Positions 1 to 12,200 of a stretch of DNA of 64,000 nucleotides are shown piece by piece. Numbering within the stretch: position 1 is the first letter of the stretch; each line of letters opens with the position of its first letter. Origin of the DNA: Madurella fahalii (lineage: Eukaryota > Ascomycota > Sordariomycetes > Sordariales); the NCBI GenBank assembly GCA_029876055.1, contig CM056878.1, positions 2,046,001 to 2,110,000 of the forward strand, read 5' to 3'. The position numbers and the translations under genes were made by a program. A model generated the notes under the pieces. That model had not been told where the DNA came from, did not search any database, and was given only the letters and a program-made list of their open reading frames with translations.

Positions 1-534
1 CCACTGCCCGCCCGCACACCGTCAAACCCCTTTGGTGCCATCGTGGAAGATCGAGTGTGGCCGACCATGAAGATCAGCACGATCGTCGACTATTATCACA
101 CTATCCACAAAGCCGGTTACTTTTACCCTTACGACCCTTACTTTGACTGCTTCGTCATGTTCCACCCGGGGCTCGGCCACCCAGCCAGCTCGCACGAGTG
201 GGAGGAGACGGTGCCCATGCTGCTCGAGACCAAGGTGCCCATCATCGTGACGGGCTACACTCAGGCTGATATGGAGCGCGACGTTGAATGGGTCAACAAG
301 ACGGCGGCTGGGGAATTCGACATGTTGATGGAACCAGGCGAGAACAGGTTCCGCAGCCTCCGGTGGGACCTGAATGACATGGACCCCCAAGACATCAGCG
401 CTGGCAACTGGGGCGTATGGGCATTTAGAGGCAAGAGGTAAGCCGTGACTCCTGGTTTGAGAATACCACGCCTCTCAGAGCACTAACTAGGGCTCTAATA
501 CAGATACGAGGCAACCCACAAGTCTGCGGAATAG
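1..534 (+). CDS. MSS51-like C-terminal domain protein, 3' end only
   Basis: This is the 3' part of a gene that begins left of the window; the frame is open from base 1. Exon 1..437 is joined to 504..534 across a 66-bp intron (donor GTAAGC, branch CACTAAC at 481, acceptor CAG), and the protein ends KRYEATHKSAE. The visible stretch carries FHPGLGHPASSHEW, VPIIVTGYTQADMERD and a tail with GNWGVWAF. This pattern (a 'large numbers of molecules at rest' style NPGLGH block followed by P-hhTxY) resembles the C-terminal domain of Mss51-like and MYND-finger proteins in fungi. Yeast Mss51 is a mitochondrial activator of COX1 translation, but many fungal relatives are of unknown role. No N-terminal zinc finger can be seen, so family membership rests on the C-terminal domain alone. 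Confidence 0.65.
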
Positions 535-1206
535 CCACCGGACCGCCCGCTACACCGCACTTGCGGATGTTTAGTGTAGGATAGATTCGGCCAACTCGTC
601 TTGGTCACTGTATCAAATCATTGCCCTTTGCAGCATACGTCCATTGCATACCCGCTCGAGCGGGCTAGAAGTGCGAATGGCACATTGGTGTTTCGTGGGT
701 TGGAGGGCCTCATTTGCAACAAGTATGCCTTTGAGCCAACCAATTTTGTCGAGGTAGTTGTGTTATCGAGATTCAGGCCACCCATGCCACTCAATACCCA
801 CCAGTCAACGTCGGCCTCACCTCTACAATGTACTCGATAAGTTTGCTGCTGTGCACTCATTGACCGCCTCCTTCATCCACAGCATTCAGACAAATGAGCG
901 GCAACGCAGGATGAGATGATGTTGTGATAAAATGGCTCCCAGTCGCGCAGACCTTGACCGGGATGCTCACCGCCTGCCGTTTTCTGAAATGGGATGATGC
1001 AGCATGCGGCGCTTTCATGCACGCCCGATAAGCGATCTGGCCACCGCTTTCCGGTTCATCCCATTGCACCTCTCTGCCTGAAGCTTCGCCTGTAGAAATC
1101 GCCCCCCGGAGAAGAGCAACGCTTGCTCCCAGTCGGGCGCCGAGATGACGATACAAAGTCGAAATTCAATCATGACGACCTGGCTCTGCCAGATTTGACC
1201 ACCGCC
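535..1206. other. intergenic region, MSS51-like to PXA gene
   Basis: This holds the 3' flank of the MSS51-like gene and the promoter of the PXA gene. The short open frames on both strands show no recognisable domain. I see no clear TATA box. Confidence 0.6.
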
Positions 1207-4200
1207 ATGACAACCGCAGCCGCCCAGGCTCCTGCCCGCGTCCCCACTCCTCCTTCGAGACCCAAGCCATCACGCACCTCGAGCCTCCCGTCCGAGTCGA
1301 TCTCGACGTCTAAACCACGAGCCAGCCAGGCTTCGGCGCCGACAGAGCGCAGCGTATCGCCGCAGAAAGAAGGAGGCGCAGCGCGTCGCGCCGCCCGCAC
1401 GGCGACGCCCGACCCTCTGTCGGACAAGGCCACAACATTTCTGATCCGTCGTATCCTCTGCCCCCAGCACCCCGACAAGGGCAGGGGCTCACCAGCACCG
1501 ATCGAGGACCTCTTGCCGCCGCTAACCAGCCGCAACGATGTGGACCTGCAGCTGTATGCCCTCATCGCCATCATCCTGAGGGAGTATGTACAGAATTGGT
1601 ACACCAAGATCACACCCGACGAGACGTTTGTCGCCGAGATCGTCCAGATTATTGCCCATATCACCAGGGCGCTGGAGCAGCGGCTGAGGAAAGTGGACCT
1701 GGAGAGCTTACTATTTGACGAACTTCCTGACCTTCTCGACAAGCATGTCACTGGTCCGTCGGCGCCCCTCCCAGCGTAAACCGAATTCCTTCGGGAAAGT
1801 GCTGACACCCGTGAATTCTAGCCTACCGAGCAGCCCACGATCCCATCACGCAGCCCCCAATCAGAACGGACCCGCGCGAGATTTACCATTCGCTATGTCC
1901 TCTCCCCGCCTTATCCCCAGTCCCCCGCCCGGAGGACCCTGAGAGCATCACGACCCAAGCCGAGAGCGAAGCAGCGTATCGTCAGCTGTTAGTCCAAGCC
2001 GTCTTGGCCGTCCTGCTCCCCACCGAGGATCTCGAGAATAGCTGCCTGACTGCTCTGGTTGGCCAGATATTCTCCGAGCTAATCATCGGGAATGCAGTCG
2101 CCAACAGACTATCAGAGCCGTGGCTGTTATGGGAGCTGCTCATCATTGCGTCCAGGACCCTGACGAGGCGAAGAGCAGCCGAGGACGAGAACACGTCGGG
2201 ACGAGCAGGCAGTGCATCCCCAGGTACCCGCAGCGTCTTCTCGGTCCAGGCCCTGTTCTGGACAATCCTGCAGTGGTGCTTCCTCGCAACTTCATTCATC
2301 AGGACAACCTTTGCAATTCTGGCGGTGTCACGTTCGCTGCCTCCACGAGCATCTCGCGGCGTGGGCCACGATGTTAGACGGAAGGAGGGGACTACGTCGC
2401 CCACTAGCGCGTCCAAGACAGATCCGCAACTATCCAACACGCCCGTGTTGGCGTTTGGATGCTGGCGTGCAGTATCGAACCTCGTCGAGGCCGACGCGCG
2501 GATGCCCTGGTTGTGCGGCGCATTATCGATGCTGCAGTGGATCGCCGTGACGGGCCCGGGACAAATCGCCGCCGCCGACGGCAAGCTTGACAGGTAGGGG
2601 ACCCAAGTTTACTTTGCCGTTTCCGACCCCCTTTCACAGATCAGCCTGTCACACTGCATGGCCCATCAGTCACTGGACCTGGCAAAGTGCGGTCCGGATC
2701 ACGAATCAAGTGGGCGTGCCGTAAGTTGCAAGTGCACCACCGGTAGTTGGCAGAAGGTCACGATCGTGCCTCTGTCACGCAGCGTCAAAACGTCTGGAAG
2801 GTCTTGGGTCACCAAGGAGGGGGTCACTGGATGTAGTGTGTCCACCAATGCCCGGCTGGGTCGAGGCTTCGGGGTAAAAGGGCTTTGGATGTAGTGGAAC
2901 ACACCGTCCACATGTCATGCGGCCGAATCGGCGACCCGCAGACTGTACATCCCTTGCCGCCTCTTGTCTCGACAGCCTGCAGATGGCTTCCTCATCGGCT
3001 TGGGCCAATCGCGGCGCCGCATGGCCTTGGCTGCGTCTGATTGCTCGAAAGGCTTCGCGGGCTTTGCCAGTCAAACCATCGACGAGCCTTATTTACGCGC
3101 CGGGCTGGAGAAGGCTACAGGGATCGGACACCCCCCTGGCCCATCTTTTGAACTCCTCTTTCGCCCCCCACCTTGCGAGTCCCTTGACCGCACCAAATCC
3201 GGCTGCCAGTTTGCGCTTCGTACCGCCCCACCGCGCGCCGTCGGCTCCGTGACGTTTCCTTTAGCAGACCGATCGTCCCGATGAATCTTTGCCGTTCTCG
3301 GTTGGCGTTTGTCCTACACGGCCGAATTGACCGAGGCCGTCCAAGGGCTGCCCAAAAGAATGACAGGTCACATTTTGAAGCTTGTCATGACGCGGATTGG
3401 CAAGATTCATGCATAAGTCTGCTCTCCGGTCGACGCCCCGCCGTGCAATTTCGGTCATGGCGAGGACAGCTGAGCGCCCATCGTGACGCTCACGCATGAA
3501 CGCGTCCGTCTGGAGATCCTGGACAGTCCCGGACAAGTCCCTGCCCGCCCCGCTGCCGAAACTGTCGATTCATGGAAAATTGTTCGACGACATGACGTGA
3601 GCAGAGACGCAAGGGTTCAAGCGCAAGTGCCTCCCTCCGACCCAAGTCCGATGGCCCGTACTTTGCACCCCTGGTCATCCCCGCATTCCGAGCTCTGGCC
3701 TCGCAAGCAAAGCCGCCTCAGCCGGATGCTGGTACACTGCGTACTGTGTTGACATTCTTCGTGGCGTTCATGCCGCGTCTTCCACCTCGATAATCCGTCT
3801 CCCTTGTCTTGATGGCTCCGGTTGTGCATCTGCCGCTTGACCGTTTTGGATCAGCCCGGCATCTTCATTTTTTTTATTTTTTTTTTTTCCAACTCATCCG
3901 AATCCTTGTTGTTCCCTTGTCCCTGCCGTTTCCCCCCGTCCCGTTGTTCGGAGAAAACGGCCCCAATACGTACGGTACTGTACACTACAATGTCACCGGG
4001 TACACAGACACCAGGCGCACACACACACAGACACACACACGCACACTTTTCCAATGCTCATGTACCCCCACGCATGAATGAAACTTTGACGTCGCGTTTG
4101 TCTCGGAGAAGAAGAAAAGAGCCATTGTTGGAATGCGACCCTACCATACCCGGCCCCGGTTCGGCTTTTCCCCTTTGCCTGATAACATACCCTAATTCCT

Positions 4201-5171
4201 TCTATAGGCTCCTGTCGTATGGCATACACACTTTCCTCTTGGACGCCGCCAACCTGCCCCCACTTCTTCGCAGCGTGCGGGGGGCCCTATTCCCCAATAA
4301 CACGGCTGCTAATAACAGGAAACCGGCTCTGGTACCTCCCTCTTCCGACGCCGAGCTGCGCGCACTCAAAAGAAGGTGCGCTAGCTCGCTTTTGGGACTT
4401 GTGCCGAGAGGTGTGGGGAGCGTGTTTTGTGGTGGTGGTACTGCTGGTGGTGGCCGTGGTGGTTATGGTGGTGTAGGTCATCTACTGCTGCTGCTGCTGC
4501 CATCACGGCTGCGAGGGGTTAGGGCTGTTTCCCGTGCTAGTCGGCGTGCTAGCCCCGATTCGACCGTGCAAGAGTCAGGTAGAAGGGAAGGATCTGCGTC
4601 GCTGATCAAGCTGAGGGCCGATGATGACAGGGATCCTAGTATGAATACGGCCAAGCTACCCGGCGGACCTGATCACATGGAGGAAAAGGGAAAAGAAGAG
4701 CCAGGCAAAACCGCCGGCCTAGCAGGGTCGTCAGGGTCGGGATCAGGAAGATCAGGACGGTCCGCTCCCGCCACGGCGCCTCCGCCTCCGTCTCCGCCAC
4801 CGCTGCCGCCGCCGCCGTCGTCGTCGTTCTCGTCCTCGTCTGGTTTGAACGATGACAAGGGCCGGGACCGGGACCGGGGCCGGGGTCCCGTCGATCTCAC
4901 TGTTGCTAATACCGTTAATGCTAGCGCGGGGAAGGCTAGTGGGGCAGCCGACCAAGAGGCGGATGAAGAGGAAGAGATGATCCTCGATGAGATTGAGCGC
5001 TCCGTCCTCGACGTCTTTGGCGACGCCTACTGCAACAGGCACCTGGTCTATGCCATGCTGGAGCTGGTGCTCGTGAGGCTTGTACCCGAGCTCGCCGAGA
5101 AAGGGGTGATTGAGCTCTTGGGGGAGAGGATTCCCTTGTCGCCGCCGCCCGCGGCTGGCGTTGATTTTTGA
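1207..5171 (+). CDS. PXA domain protein (sorting-nexin-associated domain), gene with a 1.6-kb intron
   Basis: Model: 1207..1753, 1822..2593, 4208..5171, giving 760 aa. The first in-frame ATG (MTTAAAQAP) was chosen. Intron 1 is 68 bp (GTCCGT...TAG). Exon 2 ends KLDR and exon 3 resumes LLSYGIHTFLLDAANLPP, so one PXA domain runs across the junction without a gap. PXA domains occur in sorting nexins and Mdm1-type tethers that act on endosomal or ER-lysosome membranes; fungal proteins with only this domain are uncharacterised. A proline/serine-rich N-terminus (about residues 1-70) precedes the PXA region (about 80-500). Exon 3 then has Gly-rich, Pro-rich and charged low-complexity sequence, and a conserved end (ILDEIERSVLDVFGDAYCNR, then HLVYAMLELVLVRLVPELAE). 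The intron 2594..4207 is far longer than any other here. Two separate genes remain possible but fit the protein less well. Confidence 0.75.
2594..4207 (+). other. 1614-bp intron inside the PXA gene
   Basis: The donor is AG|GTAGGG at 2594 and the acceptor is TTCTATAG|GC at 4207, with a possible branch site CCTAAT about 12 nt upstream. Joining the ends gives codon AGG (Arg) and a continuous PXA domain. An internal acceptor-like site at 2639 (TTCACAG) leads only to a stop 28 codons later. The interior has no open frame that I recognise. It contains a T-rich tract (3868-3890), a CT-rich block (3910-3950), the palindrome-like GTACGGTACTGTAC (3970-3983) and a CA repeat (4019-4047), features that look more like a promoter than an intron. 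Confidence 0.65.
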
Positions 5172-6788
5172 CGGTCTGTAGATAATAATATCATGATAGC
5201 AATTGCATCCATGTTTCATGGTATAAAATGAGCGGATGAATAGACGAACGGTGGGTTCCCTTGTGTTTTCACGAGATAAGCCTCACCTTGTTAGTGTCTG
5301 TACAAGACGGATAGAAGGACCAAGTAAACTTTGCGATTTGAAGGATGGGTGGACGAATTTTCAAATACCACGCATTTGAAACAGGCCGATCAAAGATTTC
5401 CTCTCCTCGTCAGGAGAAATTATGACCGTCCGTACGTCCGCCCATCCCCATGTTTCCATCACTGCTAACAGGCCTGACAACCCTCGCGCCGTCCCGGTAA
5501 AAGAAAAATAAAATAAAAAATAAAAAAATAAAAATAAAAATAAGGAAAACAAAAACGGAACCTCCCAATTTGTAAACAGGGACATCTCGTGGATGTCCCA
5601 TTGCGCATGCAGAATTACCCAGCTCCTCTTCCCCTCGCGGTCCATCCCATCCGCCCGCCATCCTATCGTATCCCATTCCAGTCCACACCGAAAAGACACG
5701 CCAGATTAGCCAACCAACCCAGAACACCAACAATCCGATCAAGAAATCCAATCAATCCAAACCCACAACTCGTACTCCAATTATTGCTGGTTCCCCCCGT
5801 TCTTGGTTAGACCCTCGCGGGTCTTATCCTACTCTTTCCCACTCTTTCTTTCCCCTGCCCCAACAGTCCTTGCTCTTCCCCTGCCTATCATGTGCAACGC
5901 TCGGTATTGTTGGCTCCGGTAGGACGGTTTCCGTCGGTTGATCGGTCGGTTGGTTGGTCGCAAGCCGCAGTCCCTCCCACACAGCTAACCCAACAGCCGC
6001 AAACGTTGCATTACCGTCCTTCCTTATCCCAAGCTCCCTGGAAAAAGCAAAACATAATGCGGATGATGCGGAGATAGTGTACAGAGAGATTGGGAAAAGA
6101 GAATAAAAAAGTACACCAACAGGCAGAAGATGTGTCCCGACGTCGGAAGGCGACGGGGAGGTACCACCGCTGTGGAAAAAAAAAAAAAAAAAAAAAGGAA
6201 AAAGAAAATAACAAATTGATTGACCAGAAAGGAAAGCGAAAAAAGCTGGAACTACTTCAGAGAAATTTAGAAAAAAAGAAGAAATAGAGAGAGAAAATAT
6301 CAAAAAGTGATTTTCGAGGCCGTATTCGCGTGAGCGTATAGAAGTCTTCCAGTGGCGGGAGCGGTTTGGATGGTAGACGACGCCGAAGGTGGGTATATAA
6401 AACTCGGAATCGCGGAAAGGGGTATATCGTGTAAAGTCGAGAAGGTCGTGTACAGTCTTCTGGCCTAGCGTCCACAGTAAATAGGGTTGCAATCCTCCTG
6501 GAGGGCGGGGTGCCTGGAAAGAGTCCCTCGGGAAACGGCGTTTCTGTCAAGTCGCCTAGCCCATGGGACCACATTTTCCTTGTGCCGCAACCCCATGGAA
6601 CTGTCCTCCAAGATGCCTCCGGCTCACCTGGTTGGTCTTTACCCCTTTTAACTCAGAATCCGCGGCGGGTAGGAGCACCGCCGAAACCATGTGAACGCTA
6701 GAAAATGCCGGAATGGGTCAACGCTCGTGGGAATCGTAGGCTCATGAGTGATCGTCGAGAAGGATATGGAAGCCCCCCCCCCCCCCCC
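5172..6788. other. intergenic region between convergent genes
   Basis: This holds the 3' flanks of the PXA gene (plus) and the CENP-B-type gene (minus). It has AT-rich purine tracts: an AAATA-rich block at about 5501-5550 and a long A run at about 6175-6195, plus a C run next to the right-hand stop codon. The open frames here read through these tracts (strings of Phe or Lys) and are not credible genes. Confidence 0.6.
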
Positions 6789-6789
6789 C
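6773..6789. repeat. 17-nt C homopolymer at the stop codon of the CENP-B-type gene
   Basis: On the gene's strand the stop TAG is followed at once by a G17 run at the start of the 3' UTR. Its last base overlaps the stop codon. Confidence 0.9.
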
Positions 6790-8594
6790 TAAGCGCTCAT
6801 GGTCTGCTCCATCTTGACCATGGCCGGCGCATTTGGCATCTCACTGTCACCTTCAGGGATGCGCGAGAGCCCACCCATCGCATGTGCTGCCTTGGCAAGC
6901 TGGCTTTGATGTATGCGTAGCTTCTCCGTCAACCTCACAACCGTCAAGTACTCGTTTTGATCCACGAATCCGCTCGCATTTGTGATAAACGACAACAAGG
7001 TATCGGCGGCCCTGCGCGCATCCTCCTGTGTAGGAGAACCTGGAGACGAGCCAACAGCGCTGGCCGTGACGGGAGTGGTTGTTGACCGGCCCGCAATGCT
7101 GCTGTTGCTGTTGCTGTGTCGGAGCCGGGGGAGGAAACTGCTTGGTCAAGGCTAAAGTTGGACACGGACTGCTCGCTCGCAGACGGTTCAAGCGCCGATG
7201 AGGGTGCAGTGGACGAGACATGGTACTTTGGAGTCAGCGGTTCCGATGTTTGCGGTTGGTTCATGTACTCTATATCCAGAGTAGGAAAAGTTTGGCTTCG
7301 CGGTCGTTGGAATCCGGGACCGGCTCCATGGGGTGGCATCTGCCCGCTCCGGTCCCCAGCGAGGAACCCTCCGACGTTCGGGTCGGGGGAGAAGTTGAAA
7401 GGGGCCGTAGGGCTCAGTGCGCTCCCGGCAAAAGATGGCGTTGCGGTGTCTGTAAAACTGCTAGACAGGGACGCCGTGCTCTGGGAGGTCGAGTGCTTGT
7501 AGACGCCATCTGGAGCAAAGTCCATGAAACTATTTATGTTCTCCTTCTCCTCGTCGCTCTTATTCGCCGACAAGGGTGACGGCGAGAGGTGCCCCGACGG
7601 TGAAGCAGGGGAAATAGCGCTTGAAGGTTGAGATGTCGACAGTGACGGAGATCCACGGACAGTGTCGGAAATGTTGGTCTCGGAGGCGCGGCGCATCAAC
7701 CTCCCTGGGCCTATGCCGTGCTTTAACATGAACTTGTCAAGCCATGCCGAGCTGTTAGACTTGAGAAGCGGCTCCCCGACGGTCATGGCCGAGAAAAGGC
7801 GCGCCTTCTCCTTGAGATCGTCGCCTGTCACGGCGATGCCCGAATCCTGGGCCTTTCGAAGGTAGTTTGTCAGCGCTTTCTCAATGTCGGCGCCCTTTCC
7901 CTTGTTTCGCTTGACTGGAGAGCTGCTCCGCTCTTCCGAGTTCAGATACTTGTCCTTGTTCCTCAAGACCTTGGACACAGTGCTAGCAAACCCAATGTTA
8001 GAACCGACCGATAACAATGTTCAGAATTCAACAAAAATGAAAAAAAAAAAAGAGGGTTCTGGTGCCATACCTCCTTTCAACGCCAAACCGGGCGCCGATG
8101 TCTGTCTGTTTGGCGGTGGGGTGGTCCTCAGCATACTGGCACATTGCGCGCCGGTCATCGTCCGTCAGTGTCTTCCTCGGCTGTGACGTGGTTTGGATGG
8201 CAGGCAGCTTGGACGTCTTGAGCGGGGTCGTCATTGGGGGGATGGCGACTGGCGGAGCCGAGTGAGGAGGGCCATAGTTGTTCGGGTTCGTCAACATACT
8301 CGGCCACGTCGCATGGGGCATCATGAGTATTGGTAGTTGCGTGTGAGCGGCCTGAGGCTGATGTATTGGCTGATGGGTCGGCGGCGGCGGCGGCGGCGGC
8401 ATCCTACTGAGGGATTCTGAAGGGAGGCCTTGGGTGATGGGAGGTATGAATCCGAAGCCGCCGCCATAGTCGGGCATGGTCGTCTGGTGGTGGAATGAGT
8501 TCATGTTTACCCAGCTGTCACTGCCATATGTGTTGTCTGGTGAAAGGTGGCTCTCCTGGTCCATCCCCGTCGAGGGGGCGATCTGGTTGTGCAT
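6789..8594 (-). CDS. CENP-B/pogo-type HTH DNA-binding protein, probable transcription factor
   Basis: Model on the minus strand: 8071..8594, 7170..7982, 6789..7113 (553 aa). Exon 1 starts MHNQIAPSTGMDQ and has a Pro/His-rich region with a seven-proline run. The first helix-turn-helix (RKTLTDDDRRAMCQYAEDHP ... FGVERSTVSKVL) is split by an 88-bp intron (GTATGG...CTAG). A second, Tc5-type helix-turn-helix follows (GADIEKALTNYLRKAQ ... SSAWLDKFMLKHGIG, then LMRRASETNI). The rest is Ser/Pro-rich and ends DTLLSFITNASGFVDQNEYL ... MVKMEQTMSA. This architecture derives from pogo transposases; in fungi such proteins bind DNA and regulate transcription. The frame changes near 7115: I bridged it with a 56-nt GT-AG intron (7114..7169, donor GTCCGT), but a 1-nt indel in the CAACAG repeat would also explain it. 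The end of the model is therefore less certain than the start. Confidence 0.7.
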
Positions 8595-9180
8595 GGTGAC
8601 TGGTGGGGAAAGGGGGAGGGGGGCTTTTCGTCTGGCTCCTACGAACCGGGCGGCGAGATGGACGCAAGCAAAGAACAGAAAGCCGGCAGGCGGAAACTGA
8701 AGTTGTCCACGGGCGGTGGGATTGGTGCTGCGAGAGTGCCACTGGGTTTGAGGGGCCACACAAGGGTCTAGCAAGTGTGGGGATCAGCCCGTCCGGAAGG
8801 GATGGGACAAGACGCTCTCAGGAGACGGCATGCATGATACGGGGGGTTGCGGGACAGCAATTGGTTCTTTGGACGGGACTTGCAGCGGTCTGGTCGTGGA
8901 GGAGGTTGCAAGTCTCTTGGGAACAAAAAACCCCCCCCGGGTGCGGTGTAGCAGAGGTACGTCGCTACTGCAAGAATGCGTCTGGGGGGTGGCCGGCTCG
9001 GCAGGTCGCTTCGAGGAGGGCGGATCGAAGACGCAGACCCGGGACTCGACGGGATAGGGCCGCCTGCGGAGGGCCACCGACGCAGAGGAAAGCCGCCTTG
9101 AGAGATAAACCGTAGCCGCTCTAGTCGGGGTGCCCCTCCATGCAGGGAGCACGAGCGTTATCAGGGCGGTACGGCTTGCG

Positions 9181-9207
9181 GCTTTGCCAGGCTTTGCCAG
9201 GCTTTGC
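9181..9207. repeat. GCTTTGCCAG tandem repeat, 2.7 copies
   Basis: Two perfect 10-nt copies are followed by a partial third, in non-coding DNA upstream of the CENP-B-type gene. Confidence 0.85.
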
Positions 9208-12200
9208 TGTCGGGGCTGTCGCTCTGCGCAAAACGTTGGCCGGCCTCAAGTCGGTAACGACGAAGAGACGGGGGGGTGGGGGTTGTCGTTGTTGTTGTTG
9301 TTGTTGGTTAGCGGCTCGCCTGCTCCTCTCCTCTGGCCGTGGTGGTGGGGTTGTCCTATTCGCGGAAGGTTTCCCAAAGCGCGCAGAACAAGAGACCAGT
9401 CGATGCCGGCGACATAGAACCGGCACTGCCGAGACGAAGAGGTGTGGATGTGCTTGGCTCAACAGCAGGAGCAGTAAGGGATCCGGGTTGAGTACAGCAA
9501 ACAAGACAGCGATCTACCAGTCGTGGGGCGACAACCGGCTGCAGAGCGAGCGCCGCAATGCAGTCGGAGCTCTGGAACGGGGACAAGATAAGTCAGACGT
9601 GCAGAGAGGGCAGCAGGCATTTGGTGGAGGACCATGCCCGGGCGGCATGTGTAAGCTATGTATCCGTATGCGCGCTGTATCCTCTCGGGAAGGGGGCGTC
9701 TAGGGTTGTGACCGGGAAGAGCACACGGCGTAACGAAACGCTGAAGATGGGAAGCCGGCCGGGGGTGAGTGGAGGGGTGTTTGTCCAGCGAGGAGAAGAG
9801 AGGCGGGCCAGGGGGGTGGGACCAAGACAAGGGTCCATGGAAGTGTGTGGACGAGATGGGGGAGACCAGGATCAGACGAAATGCTCAGGCGAGTCTGGGC
9901 AGGCTCCCGGGTTGGTTCTGGAGAAAGTCAAGACGCTGACAGGTTTCAGGCGAGGTGAAGACGAGAAAAGAGCAGAGCAGCAAAGGAAGCCAGAAGGAGC
10001 AAAAGCGGATGTTGGGGACCTTGCCCGCTGCTAGCGTCGCGAGATGGGAGAGAGCTGCCTTGTCGACCCGCGTTGCGCTGGGCTAACTACACATACTGTA
10101 CCCGTACCGTGTTGAGAGAGGTACGTACCGACCCTTGTATCCCGGTATCGACCAGGGGATGGGAGGGAGAAAAAGCAACCGCGAGCTTGGCTGGCGCCGT
10201 TAGCACGCTTTGGCGAAACGCGGTGGCTGACGGAGCAGATGTCGCTGCCTTCGACCATTTGCGACTGGCGCGCTCCCTGTTACGGAGGAGACGAACCAGG
10301 ACAGCCACGAGAGCTCAAGAGAGGTGTCAAGAGCGCTCCAAGAGACGCTAGGTCGAAGAAACCAGAATGTCAAGAGCGGGCTGTTCGCATGGCTGGCGCA
10401 CGCCTCTTCTACCTCGCACACCACTTTCGACGTTAACGTTACCCGTTCCTGCGCTACCACTTAGACACGCAACACACAGACCGCAACGAGGCATTTGCCC
10501 TGAAGAAGAGGCGCCGCCCACCAGGTAAATCAATCAAATCAAACCCACACTCCGGCACGGCAGAAACGGGCAGTTGCAGGGTCGCAAATCCGCAATGCCC
10601 CGAGAGCCGTTCCCTCCAGATCGGCAATAGCCAGAGCAGAAAATCGCCAGCGGGCCCCGTCCAGCTCCCAGCTCGTCCGCGTCGTTGCAAATCCCCCTCG
10701 ACATTACCAACTGCTAGTCCACAGCAGTACCCATACGACATTTGCGCAGTGTGCGAATCACAGCCGGGCAAGCGCCCCTTCGGCGACGTTCTTGCACGTT
10801 TGGTGTTAGGGCCGTCAGTGGGCCGCGTCTGCCCTGAAGGCTCTCGGGCAGGTCCGCCCCCAGCATTCCCCGGGACCCACAAGGATGCGTCTGGGGACAA
10901 GGCGTGGTCCCGTCGCTTACACTGGCCCGCGATCCTCGAAAAAAGGAGGCGCCGTCACTTGCTCGCCAATGCGATCGGCCGCGTCTAATAAGCATTGGTG
11001 AATGAGTTCGTTCCGCTACTGGATGTGATATCATGGTCTCGGTTTGGGCAGGCAGCGCCGTGTAAACGAATCCCCTGATGGAACTAATAGTCTTGTGGTT
11101 CAGCCGTCGCCCCGCGGCGTCTCGTCCGAGACCGCGGCGGGACCACCCGGATCGATATTCGATAGCTGTCGGTTAACTTTTGACGCTATCTTGAGCCTCG
11201 ACGGGCGGGCTATGGAATGAAGATGGACAGCGGACCCCGGCAGCACTTTTATTTTTGTTTTAGTTTGATTCTGTTTCTGTTTCTGTTTTAGTGTACGATG
11301 TACTGTACATAGCAGCATGCTTTAGCCCCTCCAACGTCTCGGCTGACTGTCAGGCACAGATTCGCATCTCGTCGGCCTTTTTTATTTCAGATCGCCAAAT
11401 TCGTACGACGTCCAGGATCCGGAAGCAGCCATACACCAGACAATCCGAGGAGCGACAAAGTGCGGGATCTGCTGCGCATCAGAGAGGCAAGCAATGCCCC
11501 CGGGTATGCCGACAAGCTGGCGGGACGGAAAGTGTCCGACCCAGATGCACCTTCTCACCGCGTCCAGCCGCGCCAAGGTCTCCAAAGGACCTCGACAGAG
11601 AGATACTACGTAGTCCATCAGAACGGCTTCCTCGGGTCACAGCGGGGGTGCGGAGATGCTATCGACCAGAATGATCGGGGTTGCAATGCCATCTGTTTAC
11701 CAGGGTCCTCGTTGGGGGGTCCCGTCTTCGCGCAGCCAACTTTTCTCGAAAAGGGCCGTTGCACGGGAGCCGCGGCCGTCCAACGGCGAGGACGAGAGAT
11801 GGGGCGGAATTGTCATTGGGCACAATTTCCGGGTTCCTTCTCCCGCCATTGGACAGAAAATGGGGATGTGTTCCATAACCAGGTCCAAGCGCAAGGCCGG
11901 CCTGGCTTCCCACTGGCCAACCCCTTCGTAAATCTTCGACAGCCCGCTCACAGACGGCTGGCTGCTGACCCTCGATAACTTAACAGACTGGATACATGCT
12001 GCATCGGGCTAGCCCGGCAGGCTTCCACGAGCCGAGACAGCGCCTCGCACTTGGGACGGCACAGGCAGTTAGTGAGAAACCGCCGAATCCCGACTTTGTC
12101 CAGTCGCGTAGTGTAGACTGAGTAATTATTAACAGGAGCTGCTCCTGCCAAGGAAAACCCCCCTCGGCGGGAGGATTGGTCTGCGGCAGAGGTGCAGTTG

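Noticed and set aside
2640..2730. alternative exon after an early acceptor at 2639
   Set aside because: It would stop after 28 codons and lose the rest of the PXA domain, while the distant acceptor restores it.
5361..5751. two overlapping minus-strand frames with Phe-rich stretches
   Set aside because: The Phe-rich part is just an A-rich tract read on the other strand.
9140..10034. overlapping plus-strand frames
   Set aside because: They cross simple repeats and differ in frame; no family resemblance.
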